Source of the DNA: Ficedula albicollis
Lineage: Eukaryota; Chordata; Aves; Passeriformes; Muscicapidae
Direction: 5' to 3'
NCBI RefSeq assembly: GCF_000247815.1
Contig: NC_021679.1
Coordinates: 36,635,828-36,699,827, forward strand
Length of the DNA: 64,000 nucleotides
A model generated the notes under the pieces. It saw only the letters and a list, made by a program, of their open reading frames with translations, was not told the DNA's origin and did no database searches. The translations under genes were made by a program, and so were the position numbers. Shown piece after piece: positions 53,113 to 64,000 of the stretch. Positions within the stretch are counted from its first letter, which is position 1. Each line of letters starts with the position of its first letter.

Positions 53113-55810
53113 TCATCATCCCAGGAATCTTCTGTCTCAGAATGGTGTTTCCCTCCTGTAACTTTTTCACACGTGATCAGGCTCTCTCTCTCTCTCACTC
53201 TCATTCTTTTTTCACTCTTGCAAAATACTCCCAGCTTCAATTGCAGTGTTTGGAGCCAACACGTCTGGCTGGAGCTGCTCTGTCATTCAGAGTCTTATTA
53301 TGCAAATAAAACATAGACAAGCTGTAAGTTCCAATTGAATCCAAACACCCTGGAGCATCCAATAAATGGAGACGTCTAAAAAACAGAACTCCATGGATGA
53401 CACACATTTGTCATCCAGCTGAGAAATCTGAGATAGGAAGATGAATAAGAGCGAATTTACAAATGTCAAGAAGCTTCAGGATCCTTTCCCCCGTTTCTGT
53501 TGCTTCAGGGAAGAGTTGAGACCCAAGAATACAAAAAGTCCCCTCCTGGAATGGCAAGCTGTGTTTGCACTTCTTTCTTTCCCTGGAAGCTGATCTGGGA
53601 AACAAGGGGCTTCATTTGGGAGTTATTATTTTTGCAAATATTTCTTTATGTTCCTAAATCGGAGATGAACAACTTCAACAGACCTGTTCCAAACTACACT
53701 TCAGCTGCTTTACAGAAAGAAACAAAAAAAATAACCAAAAAAAGAGACAAAAGTCAAATATTAAATATTTTCTTAATGTTTTGAAAGCATGATTATCATT
53801 AGATCATGGACTTAGTCCTGTGCTAGAATAAGCAATATTTTAAATAAAGAATGGGAGCCACAAAATATCAATTAACATTTATGGACAATGGAAGAGATTC
53901 TAATTATTATTTATAATTTAGCAACAACCTGTTGTTAATATTGAAAATATTAACAAGGAAATTACCAGTTTCTAATTGGCAATGTTAATGAGGTTAAAAG
54001 GCCAACAAACAGCAAAAGACACTGATATTCCTACCAATTTAAGGGAAAGTCCTGCTGAATTTCTGGATCTATTTGTCCCCTTTACAGAATTTCTATAATC
54101 CTAGCAGGGCTAAAATGAATATTTAGAAGCACAGTGACACAATTTAAAGTTTGAAATGCAACTTTTTTGTCTTGCAACAGGTTTGGAAATGGCTGGGATG
54201 TCTCACCAGTACAGACCAGTCCCCGAATCCCATCAGTTCTGGTCAGTCCAATGGGATCCCAGGGGATGCTGTGGATAACCAGGAGGCTCTCAGAGGGTGA
54301 GCAGTGGTGTTGAGAAGTGCTGGCTGCCATGAAAAAGTGTTTATGGGGGTTTCCAGTTGGTTTTGGATCACAGTGATCCCCGGGTGTGGTGGATGTGCCT
54401 CGTCCACAGGATGAACAGCAGTGGAGATGAGCAAGGCAGGACTGACCCAAGAGTACAGAAAGAATTCCTGCAGATTCAGGGATTTCTTTATTCACTGCAG
54501 GAATGAGTGGCCACTCCAAAGGTCTCTCCAGCTGCCCCAATCCCAGGATGTGGAGGCATGGGGGGGTTCCTCCCCCTCCAGGAGCCTCCCCTGTGCTCCC
54601 CCAGGGCACAAAGCACCTCACTAAAAAACTTCTGTGTTAGTTCGTCCCTGCTGGTCAGAAGAACATTCTAAATTATTAGAAACATGAAGAATTCCAAGTT
54701 GCATCCCCTCAGCTGCCACAATAAATCAGCAGGGCCCCGAGTGCCTCAGCAGCCTCAGCTCAGTTTACAGCAGATGAGAGCAGGGCTTTGTCTCCATTTC
54801 CTCCAGTGCCTGCCAGGCTGCTCCCACTGCAAAAGTCACAGGGCACCAATTAGCTGAGGGAAGTTTTTCACACATTTGTTGTCACGTTTCCCCAGGTCGT
54901 CCTTAGCTTCCTACAACTGGAAAATGAGGGCTGTAATATAAATACAGAGGTGAGATAAGAACAGATTCCGAGATTATTTACTGTCTCCAGTGGTTTCCCA
55001 CTGGAACAAAGCTGCTGATATCCCCTCACCAGGGCTCGTGTGCATTTCACTGGCAGCACTGACCTCAGGAACAGGTGGTGCTTTGGAGCATTACTGAAAG
55101 CAAGTATCCATAATAATCATTTCAAAACACGATTTATTTGCTTTTCCAAGCATGTAAAGAGGCAGAAGGGAAGTGTCTTGTATTTACTTTTACTGGAAAA
55201 GCGTGATGGACTGGTCCTGACATCACTTTGTTTTGCAGAGGTTCAGCTTAGATATAATTACAGTGACAAAGAGAGCTCCCCTCCCTCAGATGGGCAGTGC
55301 CAGGGAATTCAGGGATGCTGCACTCAGCCAGAAGGGTTTTATGGGTTACAGAGCAGCCTGAGCCTGCACCAGTGCAAGGGCTGAGGAGATCCCAAAAGGT
55401 GTCAGCACTGGGAATGCCTTCACACTGTTGCTTTGGAAGAGACCTAGGGATTTGTACTCATCCAGGATGTCTCATCAGTCACTTATTTTCCAAAAAAAAC
55501 CATTAAATTTAAACAATCAGTGGCTGAGTAAAATTCTGTAGTAAAACTCTGCTCATAGCAGCAAGTGGTATTGCAGCAAATATAAATTGTTGCTTTTGAT
55601 AACAGCAGTTATAAGCAAATTTCTTCAATTTAATCACTTTAGAGAGGGGATAGATTGAAGAATGGGATTGAAACAGGCATCTGCTGGAGCATTCCAGAGA
55701 ATACATCCCCATCTCCCCAAGAGAGGAGGATACCCTCCCTTTCCTTCTCTTACACAGCGTTCAGTCTCTAAACCTAAGTAGCAAGAACAAACAGCTTCAA
55801 GTTACACTAA
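53113..55810. other. Unique non-coding DNA
   Basis: A (CT)n microsatellite lies at 53181-53200. Two adjacent hairpins lie at 53923-53954 in an AT-rich block (53800-54060). The 179-codon minus-strand open frame at 54082-54621 has no domain or splice context. Nothing else is recognised. Confidence 0.45.
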
Positions 55811-56032
55811 GATGGGTTTAGATTGGATATCAAGGAAAATTCCTTCATGGAAAGGGTTATCCAGCCCTGCCACAGCTGCCCAGGGCAGTGGTGGAGTCCC
55901 CATCTCTGCAGGGGTTTCAAAGCCACGTGGATGTGGCACTTGGGGACAAGTGGCTGTGGTGGCCTGGGCAGTGCTGGGGGAAAGGTTGGACTCGATGGTC
56001 TTGGAGGGATTTTCCGCCCCTAAACCACTCCA
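55811..56032 (+). mobile_element. CR1 LINE 3' fragment, first copy
   Basis: Sense CR1 of the subgroup with TTTAGATTGGATATCAAGGA, CAGGGCAGTGGTGGAGTCCC, TCAAAGCCACGTGGATGTGG, GGTTGGACTCGATGGTCTTG and CCTAAACCACTCCATG. Its 3' part is included in the 582-bp duplication. Confidence 0.93.
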
Positions 56033-56982
56033 TGTGCCCTTCCCCTGCCTCTTCCCAGGAGCCACACGTCTTGGCATGGCAGGGAGCATTTATTACTCTG
56101 TGTTTGCACAGTCCCCAGCAAGCAGAGACCTCCTTCTGGACAAGCTGGAGGTTGTTGGGATAAAAGGATCATTAAGGAATTAGGACAGCATTAGAACTCA
56201 GCTGGGGGCTCACTGAGGTGTGGCTTCACGCTGGCACCCTTTGGTTTAGTATTAGATCGTCCCATTATCTTCACAGAATGTCAAATAAAGCCTTTGCGAC
56301 AAAAATGTACCAAAAGGCTTCAGAAAAAATGTGTAAAATGCTGAATAAAAATCATTAAAAATGTGAGCTTTAAAATATTCTGATTTCACCACCATCTCAT
56401 TCCTTCATGGAAAGGGTTAAATTCCTTCATGGAAAGGGTTATCCAGCCCTGCCACAGCTGCCCAGGGCAGTGGTGGAGTCCCCATCCCTGCAGGGGTTTC
56501 AAAGCCACGTGGATGTGGCACTTGGGGACATGTGGCAGTGGTGGCCTGGGCAGTGCTGGGGGAAAGGTTGGACTCGATGGTCTTGGAGGGATTTTCCGCC
56601 CCTAAACCACTCCATGTGCCCTTCCCCTGCCTCTTCCCAGGAGCCACACGTCTTGGCATGGCAGGGAGCATTTATTACTCTGTGTTTGCACAGTCCCCAG
56701 CAAGCAGAGACCTCCTTCTGGACAAGCTGGAGGTTGTTGGGATAAAAGGATCATTAAGGAATTAGGACAGCATTAGAACTCAGCTGGGGGCTCACTGAGG
56801 TGTGGCTTCACGCTGGCACCCTTTGGTTTAGTATTAGATCGTCCCATTATCTTCACAGAATGTCAAATAAAGCCTTTGCGACAAAAATGTACCAAAAGGC
56901 TTCAGAAAAAATGTGTAAAATGCTGAATAAAAATCATTAAAAATGTGAGCTTTAAAATATTCTGATTTCACCACCATCTCAT
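55839..56982. repeat. Tandem duplication, 582-bp period
   Basis: ATTCCTTCATGGAAAGGGTT occurs at 55839 and 56421; both copies end at TTTCACCACCATCTCAT (56400 and 56982). Between them sits an extra partial copy of the start (TCCTTCATGGAAAGGGTTAA, 56401-56420). I count three substitutions in about 562 aligned bases. The unit carries part of a CR1 plus unique DNA with AATAAA motifs. Confidence 0.97.
56421..56614 (+). mobile_element. CR1 LINE 3' fragment, duplicated copy
   Basis: Same CR1 as at 55811 but starting within it, because it was carried by the segmental duplication rather than by a second insertion. Confidence 0.93.
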
Positions 56983-57897
56983 TTAATGAACTCGGAGCGT
57001 TTCCCAAAGGTCCTGGTGAATTTTATCTCCCTGACATCCTCCAGCCACTAAAAACTCTCCCTGGGATTGACAAAACTTGAACTTCAGTGTATCCCAAATG
57101 GGCCCCTTGATGGTTTTGCCTATTGTGTAGAGGAGAGCCCTGAGCTTTTAGGCTTTCTCTCTCTTTTATTATATTTTTCCCCAAGAAGGCTGACTTTCAT
57201 GAATATTAAATCCCATTTCCCAAAAGCCGCTATTTATTGAGCCTGTTTGCCCTTTATTACCCAAAAAACAGAAAGCTTGTATTTCTCCTCGCTGTGTAAA
57301 GATGCTTCCTAAGTAATCCAAGACGCTACTTTCATGTTTGTTCAATAAGTATTTCAAGATGTTGCTATTTTGATAATGTGCTGACTGATACATAATTCAC
57401 AGCGATGCAAAGTTTAATAATATCTCCGATAGAAAACGAGCTCTCAATCCTGACGTGCTGAGCCCAGCTCTGGAGCAAAGCATTTTTCTGATTTGTTTGG
57501 TGAAACGATCCAAAATCGCTGTTACCCAACGCGGCTCCTACACCGACGCGTTAAAAAAAAAATAAATCACCTAATTCCTGAGCTCACACAGGCACAAACA
57601 CACCTCCTGCAAGGGAGGAGGATGGAATGATAATCCCTCATGCAGAAGATCCCTGCCCATCTCAGCCAAAGCTCGCTGGAGAAGGAATAGCTCAAGACGC
57701 CGTTCCACCCACGAGTCCCTTCACTGGTTAATTCTCCACCAGGAAGGATTTTAACAAGGAATTCTGACCTGACCTCCATGAGGAAATAAAGGAAAGGATG
57801 AGAATCACGGGTCGTTTCCTGGGTTCTCTAGAGGCTGTGCACTCAGGAACATTTGCCTTTTGCCACCTGTTTTGGGGCTTAAACCTGCTGGGAATTT
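56983..57897. promoter_or_regulatory. Unique DNA including a candidate conserved element (57150-57560)
   Basis: 57150-57560 is AT-rich with ATTA-type cores (TGAATATTAAATCC, TACATAATTCACAGC, GTTTAATAATATCTCC) and retained CpGs (AACGATCCAAAATCGCTG, AACGCGGCTCC, ACCGACGCGTT). That combination is unusual for neutral bird DNA, where CpG decays. The flanking sequence shows nothing recognisable. The call is by composition only. Confidence 0.28.
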
Positions 57898-58084
57898 TCA
57901 CAGAATCCCAGAATGGTTTGGGTTGGAAGGACCTTAAAGCCCATCCCAACACTAAAGCTGGTCATCAACTTTGCAGTTTTACCCTCTGCCATGGGCAGGG
58001 ACACCTTCCACTGCCCCAGGTTGCTCCAAGCCCTGTCCAACCTGGCCTTGGACACTTCCAGGGACGGCGAGTCCACACCCTCCT
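57898..58084 (-). mobile_element. CR1 LINE 3' fragment with a small insertion
   Basis: Complement of a CR1 end: TCACAGAATCCCAGAATGGT, GGAAGGACCTTAAAGCCCAT, CCATGGGCAGGGACACCTTC, GGTTGCTCCAAGCCCTGTCC and TTGGACACTTCCAGGGACGG. About 37 foreign bases (57949-57985) separate CCCATCCC from CTGCCATGGG, where other copies have about ten. Confidence 0.92.
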
Positions 58085-58533
58085 TTAGTTTGGTAATGAA
58101 AGATAAAGGGATTTATCTGCCTTTAAATACCTGCCTTAAATACACCTGAATAAAATATCCCTTATTGCTTCAGTTTCTGGGATTTTCAGAGCCTTCATGC
58201 ATTTTTTTCTCCCAGTCTGATAGAAAGGTGTTTCTCTCCACATTTAAAATACAACAAGCAGAAATTTGGGAAATGTGCCCCTTCCACAAAATCAGAACAT
58301 TTGACAGACAAGGCCCAATTTTTGCCAAGCACAACCAGAACCCAGGAGGATTTCTGAAAGCAACCTCCCTCATCTCCAACCATATCCTAGAGGGAGACTC
58401 CATCAGGCAGGATGGCAGAGACTCCCTTTCTCTGTGTGTGAATAATCCAGATTTCAGTATCTGATGCTGTTCCACGAGAAGAGCAAAACCCTTGGAGAAA
58501 AAAAGTAGAAATTCAAGTGACACTTGAGTGTCT
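58085..58533. other. Unique non-coding DNA
   Basis: Nothing is recognised up to the target-site copy GTGTCT at 58528-58533. Confidence 0.5.
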
Positions 58534-59206
58534 TGCGAGCCCTACCAATGTCACACACTCCCCAGAAGAATCCACCAGATCAGGGCATGACTTCATCCTT
58601 CTCCTGCCTTAGCTGTGTGCTGTAGGAGTCAGCCTGACCTGTATTCCACATCAGGCAACTGTTACTGAAGAAGACCTGTACCCCAGCCCTAGACCTTGGC
58701 AGGCATCTGTTGAGTTGTGGCAATCCCAGAAGAAGTTGTACCAAGGAGTTATGGGATTGCCCAGGTTAATGCCTCATAAATATTCCCAATCCTCATTTTC
58801 CAGTCATCATCACCACTGCCAGCCCCTAGAATGTTCTTCCTTCTCTGTATCCCCGTTGGCTCTCGTTTGATGCAGTGTCCCACCCAGACTACCATTGGAC
58901 CCTACCTTCCCTTACCCCACCTCTGCACCACTTTCCCCTATACCCTTTGGATCCTAATCCCGACTCCACCCCCTTTCCTGCCCCACATTTATACCCTGGA
59001 CCTCCCTACATCTTGATCTTTCACCGCTGACTCCTAGTAACAGCTGGTTGGTGTGTTCGGTTTTTGGGGCCTCGTCCCACATTTGTTTTCACTACTAATA
59101 AAGTATTTTACGTTGCAAGTCGTGGTCTTCTTTTATTTTGCCACGATAGCCCTAATATCAGAGGAACCCTAAAAAGTATTGCTGGGGACCACCCTCACCC
59201 GTGACA
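58534..59206 (+). mobile_element. Solo endogenous-retrovirus LTR, 673 bp
   Basis: The element begins TGCGAGCC and ends CCCGTGACA, the TG...CA ends of a retroviral LTR. GTGTCT (58528-58533) and GTGTCC (59207-59212) flank it as a probable 6-bp target-site duplication with one mismatch. A pyrimidine-rich C/T stretch (58880-59010) holds a TATA-like TTTATA at 58988; AATAAA lies at 59097-59102, followed by a T/G-rich stretch, giving the U3-R-U5 order on the plus strand. No internal region or second LTR follows, so it is solo. A 6-bp duplication favours an ERVK-type origin. It encodes no protein. Confidence 0.78.
59097..59102 (+). terminator. LTR polyadenylation signal AATAAA
   Basis: AATAAAGTATTTTACG, followed by GTCGTGGTCTTCTTTTATTT, sits about 110 bases after the TATA-like motif and about 100 bases before the LTR end, the usual place for the R-region poly(A) signal. 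Confidence 0.7.
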
Positions 59207-59480
59207 GTGTCCCAGCCCGTGTGAGGAGCGCCGGATCGGGGCAGGGAAGGATCGCGACCTTCAGGCTCCGCGCGCGGATTTTGCTCCCTGCTCCAGCCAG
59301 GGAGCCCCATCTGTGCCCTGCAGTCCCATCTGTCAGGCAGAGATGATTCCTCCTGCAGATCCTGGTGGCTTCATGCTCACATCCACGGGAAAGGCAGCAC
59401 GGGGAGGAGGAAGGAATTACGAAGGCGTTTCGATCTTTCCGCTCGGGAGATTTGTTTCGCGAGATGCGTTTGGGGAAAAA
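59207..59480. other. CpG-rich unique stretch next to the LTR
   Basis: It contains GAGCGCCGGATCGGGGC, GATCGCGACC, CTCCGCGCGCGGATTTT, then AAGGCGTTTCGATC, CCGCTCGGGAG and TTTCGCGAGATGCG, far denser in CpG than most of the window. It does not resemble a primer-binding site or gag leader. It may be a small unmethylated regulatory island. Confidence 0.4.
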
Positions 59481-59906
59481 ATAAAATAAATTGATTCACT
59501 TGTAAGGTGAAGGTAGGGGGAGAAATAAAGAGGTAAAACTCCAGTCTTGCTGCTTTCCTTGTTCTTGTCCATATCTCATCCTGCTTTCAAAGGACTGGGG
59601 TGCTTTGGCATCTACCGTCAGATTAAATCTTTTCCTTTGTGGGCAGAGAAATAAATCAGGATGGGCTTTACCTGCTGCTCCAGCACTTTTCTCCTCATTC
59701 CAATTGTCTCACCCTCCAACTGCCTTTTATCAATCTCCCTAAAATAGAGCTTAAATAAAACAGAACTTGGACAACTTCACAGAAGGATCCCTTCCTCTAC
59801 TATGTGCAGAGCGCTTTACCTTACAGGCAGCAAGTGCTCCATCATTTGTAGGGTTACAAATCCAATTTACACATCACAGCTACTCCAAATGCTGCAGTCA
59901 ATGGAA
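59481..59906. other. Unique non-coding DNA
   Basis: Nothing is recognised. Confidence 0.5.
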
Positions 59907-60110
59907 GTATGGATTGGATATTAGGAAAAAATTCACCACTGAAGGGGTGGTCAAGCATTGGAACAGGTTGGCCAAGGAAGTGGTGGAGTTGCCACTCCTG
60001 GAAGTGTTCAAAAAATATGTAGGTGTGGCACTTGGGGACATGAGTTAGTGGTGGCCTTGGCACTCAATGGTCTGAGAGGTCTTTTCCAACCTGAACCATT
60101 TCATTATTTT
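59907..60110 (+). mobile_element. CR1 LINE 3' fragment
   Basis: Sense CR1: GTATGGATTGGATATTAGGA, AAGCATTGGAACAGGTTGGC, GAAGTGGTGGAGTTGCCACT, GTGGCACTTGGGGACATGAG, GGTCTGAGAGGTCTTTTCCA and CCTGAACCATTTCATTATTT. Same broad subgroup as the copy at 55811, more diverged. Confidence 0.92.
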
Positions 60111-60146
60111 AATTTAGATAAGAAAAAAAATCTCCTCAGTCAAAAC

Positions 60147-60476
<330 letters not shown>

Positions 60477-60479
<3 letters not shown>

Positions 60480-61377
60480 TTTTAAACTCATGGCATGTAA
60501 TAGACCCTCTGTAAACTCCAAATTGTTCCCTAATTACCTAAACATTCCAGTCTCTAACACTCCTCACCCAGGAGCCCTTAGGAACTTCTCTATGGTACCA
60601 ATCTCTCCCCAGCTGTACATTATGAGTGAGCAAGATGTAACAAATTAAAGAGTGGTTTGAGAACATTAAAATGCCAAACATATTGAAAAATGCTAAACAA
60701 AAAATCTGGGTCTTCTGCCTCTCTGCATGAATCACTGCCAACAACTACAACCTGATCTGTAACAGCAGAAAAATGCAAACAGGAAAAGGGAAAACAAAAA
60801 AAACCTGCCTTGAATGAGTGAGCCCCACTTTCACTCTGCTGCTACAGCAGGAGCACATTAAAAATGGAAATGGGACTAGCAGAAGGACAGGGTCATGAGG
60901 AAAACAAATGGGGACAGAGCCTTCAATCATTCACAGAACAAATATTCCGGTGTCACAACTCAAGGAAATCTTGTTTTCCAGCCATTCCAATAATCAGCTA
61001 CACTAAACAAACCATGCTTTGTACCAAAGACTGTGTAAAATTACCTAATTCTCCCATTATAGGCAGGAGGATCTATGTATAGCAAGGAAAGGAAGGAGCC
61101 CTGGGTGCCCTTACCAGACTGTGCTCCGTTGGCAGGTCTGTGTGGGATAAATCTCTCCTCCTCAGAGCTCTCTCCTCACTTCCTGTGCTTCTCTTATGCA
61201 ATGCACACTAAAATAGGAGAGTTTTGCTTGCCCTTTCCCAGCTGTCTTTCCCCAGAGACTCTGAAGGATTGGGTAATACCTCAAACCTCATTACAAGCAA
61301 AGAACTGGAATTGGGAAAGGTTTATACCCCACTGTGGGGATGCAGTGATGGGACCAGGGAAGGGCAGGGATGAAGCT
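60477..61377. other. Unique non-coding DNA
   Basis: No gene or repeat family is recognised. Confidence 0.5.
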
Positions 61378-61595
61378 GGGACACCTTCCACTATCCTAGG
61401 GTGCTCCAACCTGGCCTTGGACACTTCCAGGGATCCAGGGGCAGCCACAGCTTCTCTGGGCACCCCCTGCCAGGCCCTCAGCACCCTCACAGGGAACAAT
61501 TTCTTCCTAATATCCAATCTAAAGCTTTTCTTTGTCACTTGGAAGCCAATCCCCTTGTCCTGTCACTCCCTGCCCTTGGAAACTCTTCTCTTTGC
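61378..61595 (-). mobile_element. CR1 LINE fragment lacking its extreme 3' end
   Basis: Complement of a CR1: GGGACACCTTCCACTATCCT, CCTTGGACACTTCCAGGGAT, CAGCCACAGCTTCTCTGGGC, TTCTTCCTAATATCCAATCT and CCCTTGTCCTGTCACTCCCT. The usual CACAGAATC...CCATGGGCAGG part is missing on the left. Confidence 0.9.
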
Positions 61596-64000
61596 CTTTG
61601 ACTAAGCAAGATGCTGTCTCACTGCACAGAACCGTGTCCTTGTGATTATCCCAAGGAAGAGACAGTGAATGTGCAGCTTTGGGCATTCAATCCCATCAAG
61701 GGTGAAGAATTCTTGGCTAATTTAGGAAGAAAGCACTTTGGGTGCTGAGCAGCAGAGTGTACCCAGGACAGACTGCAGCCAGGACACACGGCCAGAATGA
61801 ACAAACAGCAGCCTTTTGGTGGAGAACTGAAAATAATACCATTATTTCATTATACTGGGCTTCAAGATGCCTAATTCATAATTCGCTTTCTATTGCTAAG
61901 ACAGAACATACTGGGAATTGCTGCTGTGAGGGATAAGGATCCACAGGATTCACTGGACATTTTGATCTTGGAGCCCTGGCTCTGTGTTAATGCTTGCCCT
62001 GCTGTTCAACTCTTGCCCCAAAATTAGGTGCTCTCCAGCCCCTCATAAATCTCATCCACACAACTCAGTGGTTTAAACCAGTCTGTTATATAAAGTTCAG
62101 ACTGGATCAAAATCCTCAGGGTGCACAGTGAGGAAGGATGGAAATCTCCTCCCTGAAGGCCTGTGATTGCTTCAAGGAAGATAAGGGGGATCACAAGGCT
62201 TTGGATTTAGAAAAAATATTCACTTTGTGTAGTGAATTTTCTGCCTTGTTTTCCCTTCCCATTTTTATTACTTAGTAAGCATTCAGGAAAAACTGGATCT
62301 TTGCTTTTGAGATATTCTGCACCTGCTGTCTCGCCTACAAAAACGCTGTTTTCAATTCAAAGCAATAAAACACTGCAATTAATCTAAATCACATCATTAC
62401 GGTCGGAGCCGAGACTCACTAAATTGGCTCCCTCTACCTCGGCGTGCACCACTTATCTTATTTTCCCAAATATTTTCCAAATGCATTTTGTTATTCTTTC
62501 CTCTTGAAATGTTGCTGGGTATTTGATTGTTGGTGTCAGGACTCACGTGCTCCGTTTGGCATTGGATGGCCCAGAGTGTGCAGGGCACAGATCCTGGACG
62601 TAGAGGTTGGGATGGAGGCAGAAACACCATGGGCACCAAATTTGGAGCAAAAATGCTCCAAAAGATGTTGGAACAGATGTTGAACATCACATCCAAGAGC
62701 TCCTTAGAAAATCTCCATCACGTCAGAAACACAACCACCCACAGGGAACACTCAAGAAAAAGCTGGAACAAAAGGCCACACATCCCATGCCATGCCTGGG
62801 CAGCCAGGGATTCTCTCCACAGGTAAATTCTGTGCCACAAACCCAAAATATGAGGAGCTGCACCCAAAGAGTTCGTCCCATGGTGTTATTCCACAAGCAC
62901 GCTGCATCATATTCTGTTTAAAATCCACTTGCCAAATGGAATTACCTTTTTTAACCATCTTCTTGGTAATCCCACATCAAAATCTAATCAGAGATAACTT
63001 TCACTTATATTTGCTAATTCTGGAATTCCATGGGTTACATTTTTTTGTTTTTTTCAATAAAATAATTTATTGACTGCCACATTCTCCGTTCTTGAAACAA
63101 TTCTTAAAATTCTGCTTCTTGCTGTTATTAAGATACAAAAGTGTGGACAAAAAATGCACAGACAGAAGAGAAAGATGGAAAGGTCTCTCAGTGTTTTCCA
63201 CTTCACTTCCCAAGCAGAAATTCTCTCCAGAGATTTCCAGAGCCACAGGGGAAGGACATTCCACCTGAAGTGACACAAAGAAGTAGGGAACAAACTCATG
63301 GCTACTGCAGGAATGAATCATTCCTTTTATCAGATTTTCTATCCATCATTCCTTTTTTATTCCTACCCTCACTTTGAATAAACTTTGCCCAGATTGCCTG
63401 GACTCAAACACACAGACAAATTTTTATTCTGGCATTGGGAATGAAGAAGTTGGGAGTTTGTATTAATGAACTTGAGAGAAGAAGCAAGAGAGAGATTGTT
63501 CAGAGGAAGATCAATTGAGTAACGTCCAAGGAAAATAATTTAATTCCTCTTCTTCTCAGTCCAGGCAGGACAGGGCACAGCTGTGCCAAAAAAAATTACT
63601 TTTATTAAATAATTAACAAGCTGAACATTGAAATGTGCTCTGTGGCAAAGACCCCCACAAACAAGCAACATTTTCGACCTCACCTTTTGAATATTGTTAA
63701 AAGCTCCTGAATTCCATCCTTTGGTATCTCCCAAAAGTCCTCAGGTGGCAACACCAATTTTTCCAGGCTTTTTGATCCCAGGCCATTGTTACACTTCTTC
63801 CATCACCAGGATTGTCACCACCTGTTATTTCCAGCCCCTTCTTGGGTCTCTTCCTTAGGCCCAATCCATCCTTGTGCCCTGTTTCCCATAAGGCATGGGG
63901 AGAGCAGGATGATTTCCAGTTTGGATATAAAAAGCTGTCAGGAATAAGGAAATTGCTGTCTGTATCCTGCCAGAAGGGGGTATAAATAAAGTGCTGAGGT
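61596..64000. other. Unique non-coding DNA to the window end
   Basis: No gene or repeat family is recognised. The part 62380-62540 retains CpGs (TACGGTCGGAGCCGAGACTC, CCTCGGCGTGCACC) beside AT-rich sequence and might be regulatory. The open frames at 62397-63321 overlap in several frames on both strands and have no domains. Confidence 0.45.

Noticed and set aside
54082..54621. 179-codon minus-strand open frame
   Set aside because: Low-information composition, no recognisable domain, no splice or promoter context; frames of this size arise by chance in 64 kb.
55839..56982. A pair of LTRs flanking an element
   Set aside because: The copies abut with no internal region, lack TG...CA ends and include part of a CR1, so it is a tandem duplication. 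The same reasoning rejects 48475-49068.
59064..59085. GGGGCCTCGTCCC resembling a proline-tRNA primer-binding site
   Set aside because: It lies upstream of AATAAA inside the LTR, not directly after the CA end, so it cannot be the primer-binding site.

Overview
The window is vertebrate, almost certainly avian, nuclear DNA with no protein-coding gene I can support. The main evidence is about 28 fragments of CR1 non-LTR retrotransposons, the dominant LINE family of birds. They are recognised by the shared 3' region (the motif CCATGGGCAGGGACACCT or its complement, then AACCCAAACCATTCTGGGATTCT or its complement). A solo endogenous-retrovirus LTR is also present. A songbird is plausible but not shown. 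No splice-bounded exon, tRNA, rRNA, CRISPR or bacterial feature was seen. The long open frames are artefacts of homopolymers, of minisatellites with unit lengths compatible with triplets, or of CR1 sequence. The likely setting is a gene desert or a long intron.

Layout. 1-4330: unique DNA, a (A)44 run, then a minisatellite of 15-bp units with a 253-bp higher-order duplication, interrupted by 1,649 uninterrupted C. 4331-20949: mostly unique DNA with small CR1 pieces and two short tandem duplications. 20950-28306: more local duplications (88, 168 and 68 bp), CR1 pieces and an AT-rich block resembling a conserved non-coding element. 28307-30478: a CR1 copy carrying a 31-bp array of 21 identical-looking units, directly followed by a 30-bp minisatellite with 90-bp higher-order order. 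30479-37924: unique DNA, CR1 pieces and the strongest enhancer-like AT-rich block (34580-35130). 37925-44458: three more poly-C tracts next to poly-A. 44459-44945: a CpG-rich block with a weak 157-codon ORF. 44946-58533: CR1 pieces and two near-identical abutting duplications (297 and 582 bp). 58534-59206: solo LTR, followed by a CpG-rich stretch. 59907-60476: CR1 and the last poly-C tract, between poly-T runs. 60477-64000: mostly unique DNA.

No genes work together here. The notable content is structural. Five pure C tracts (34 to 1,649 nt) all lie on the same strand; four touch A or T homopolymers and the longest sits inside a CCCT-containing minisatellite. There are also at least eight abutting duplications, most 98-99% identical, and two highly ordered minisatellites. 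The C tracts are more likely assembly or consensus artefacts than biology and must be checked against raw reads. Candidate regulatory blocks were picked by composition and motif feel only and need cross-species alignment.
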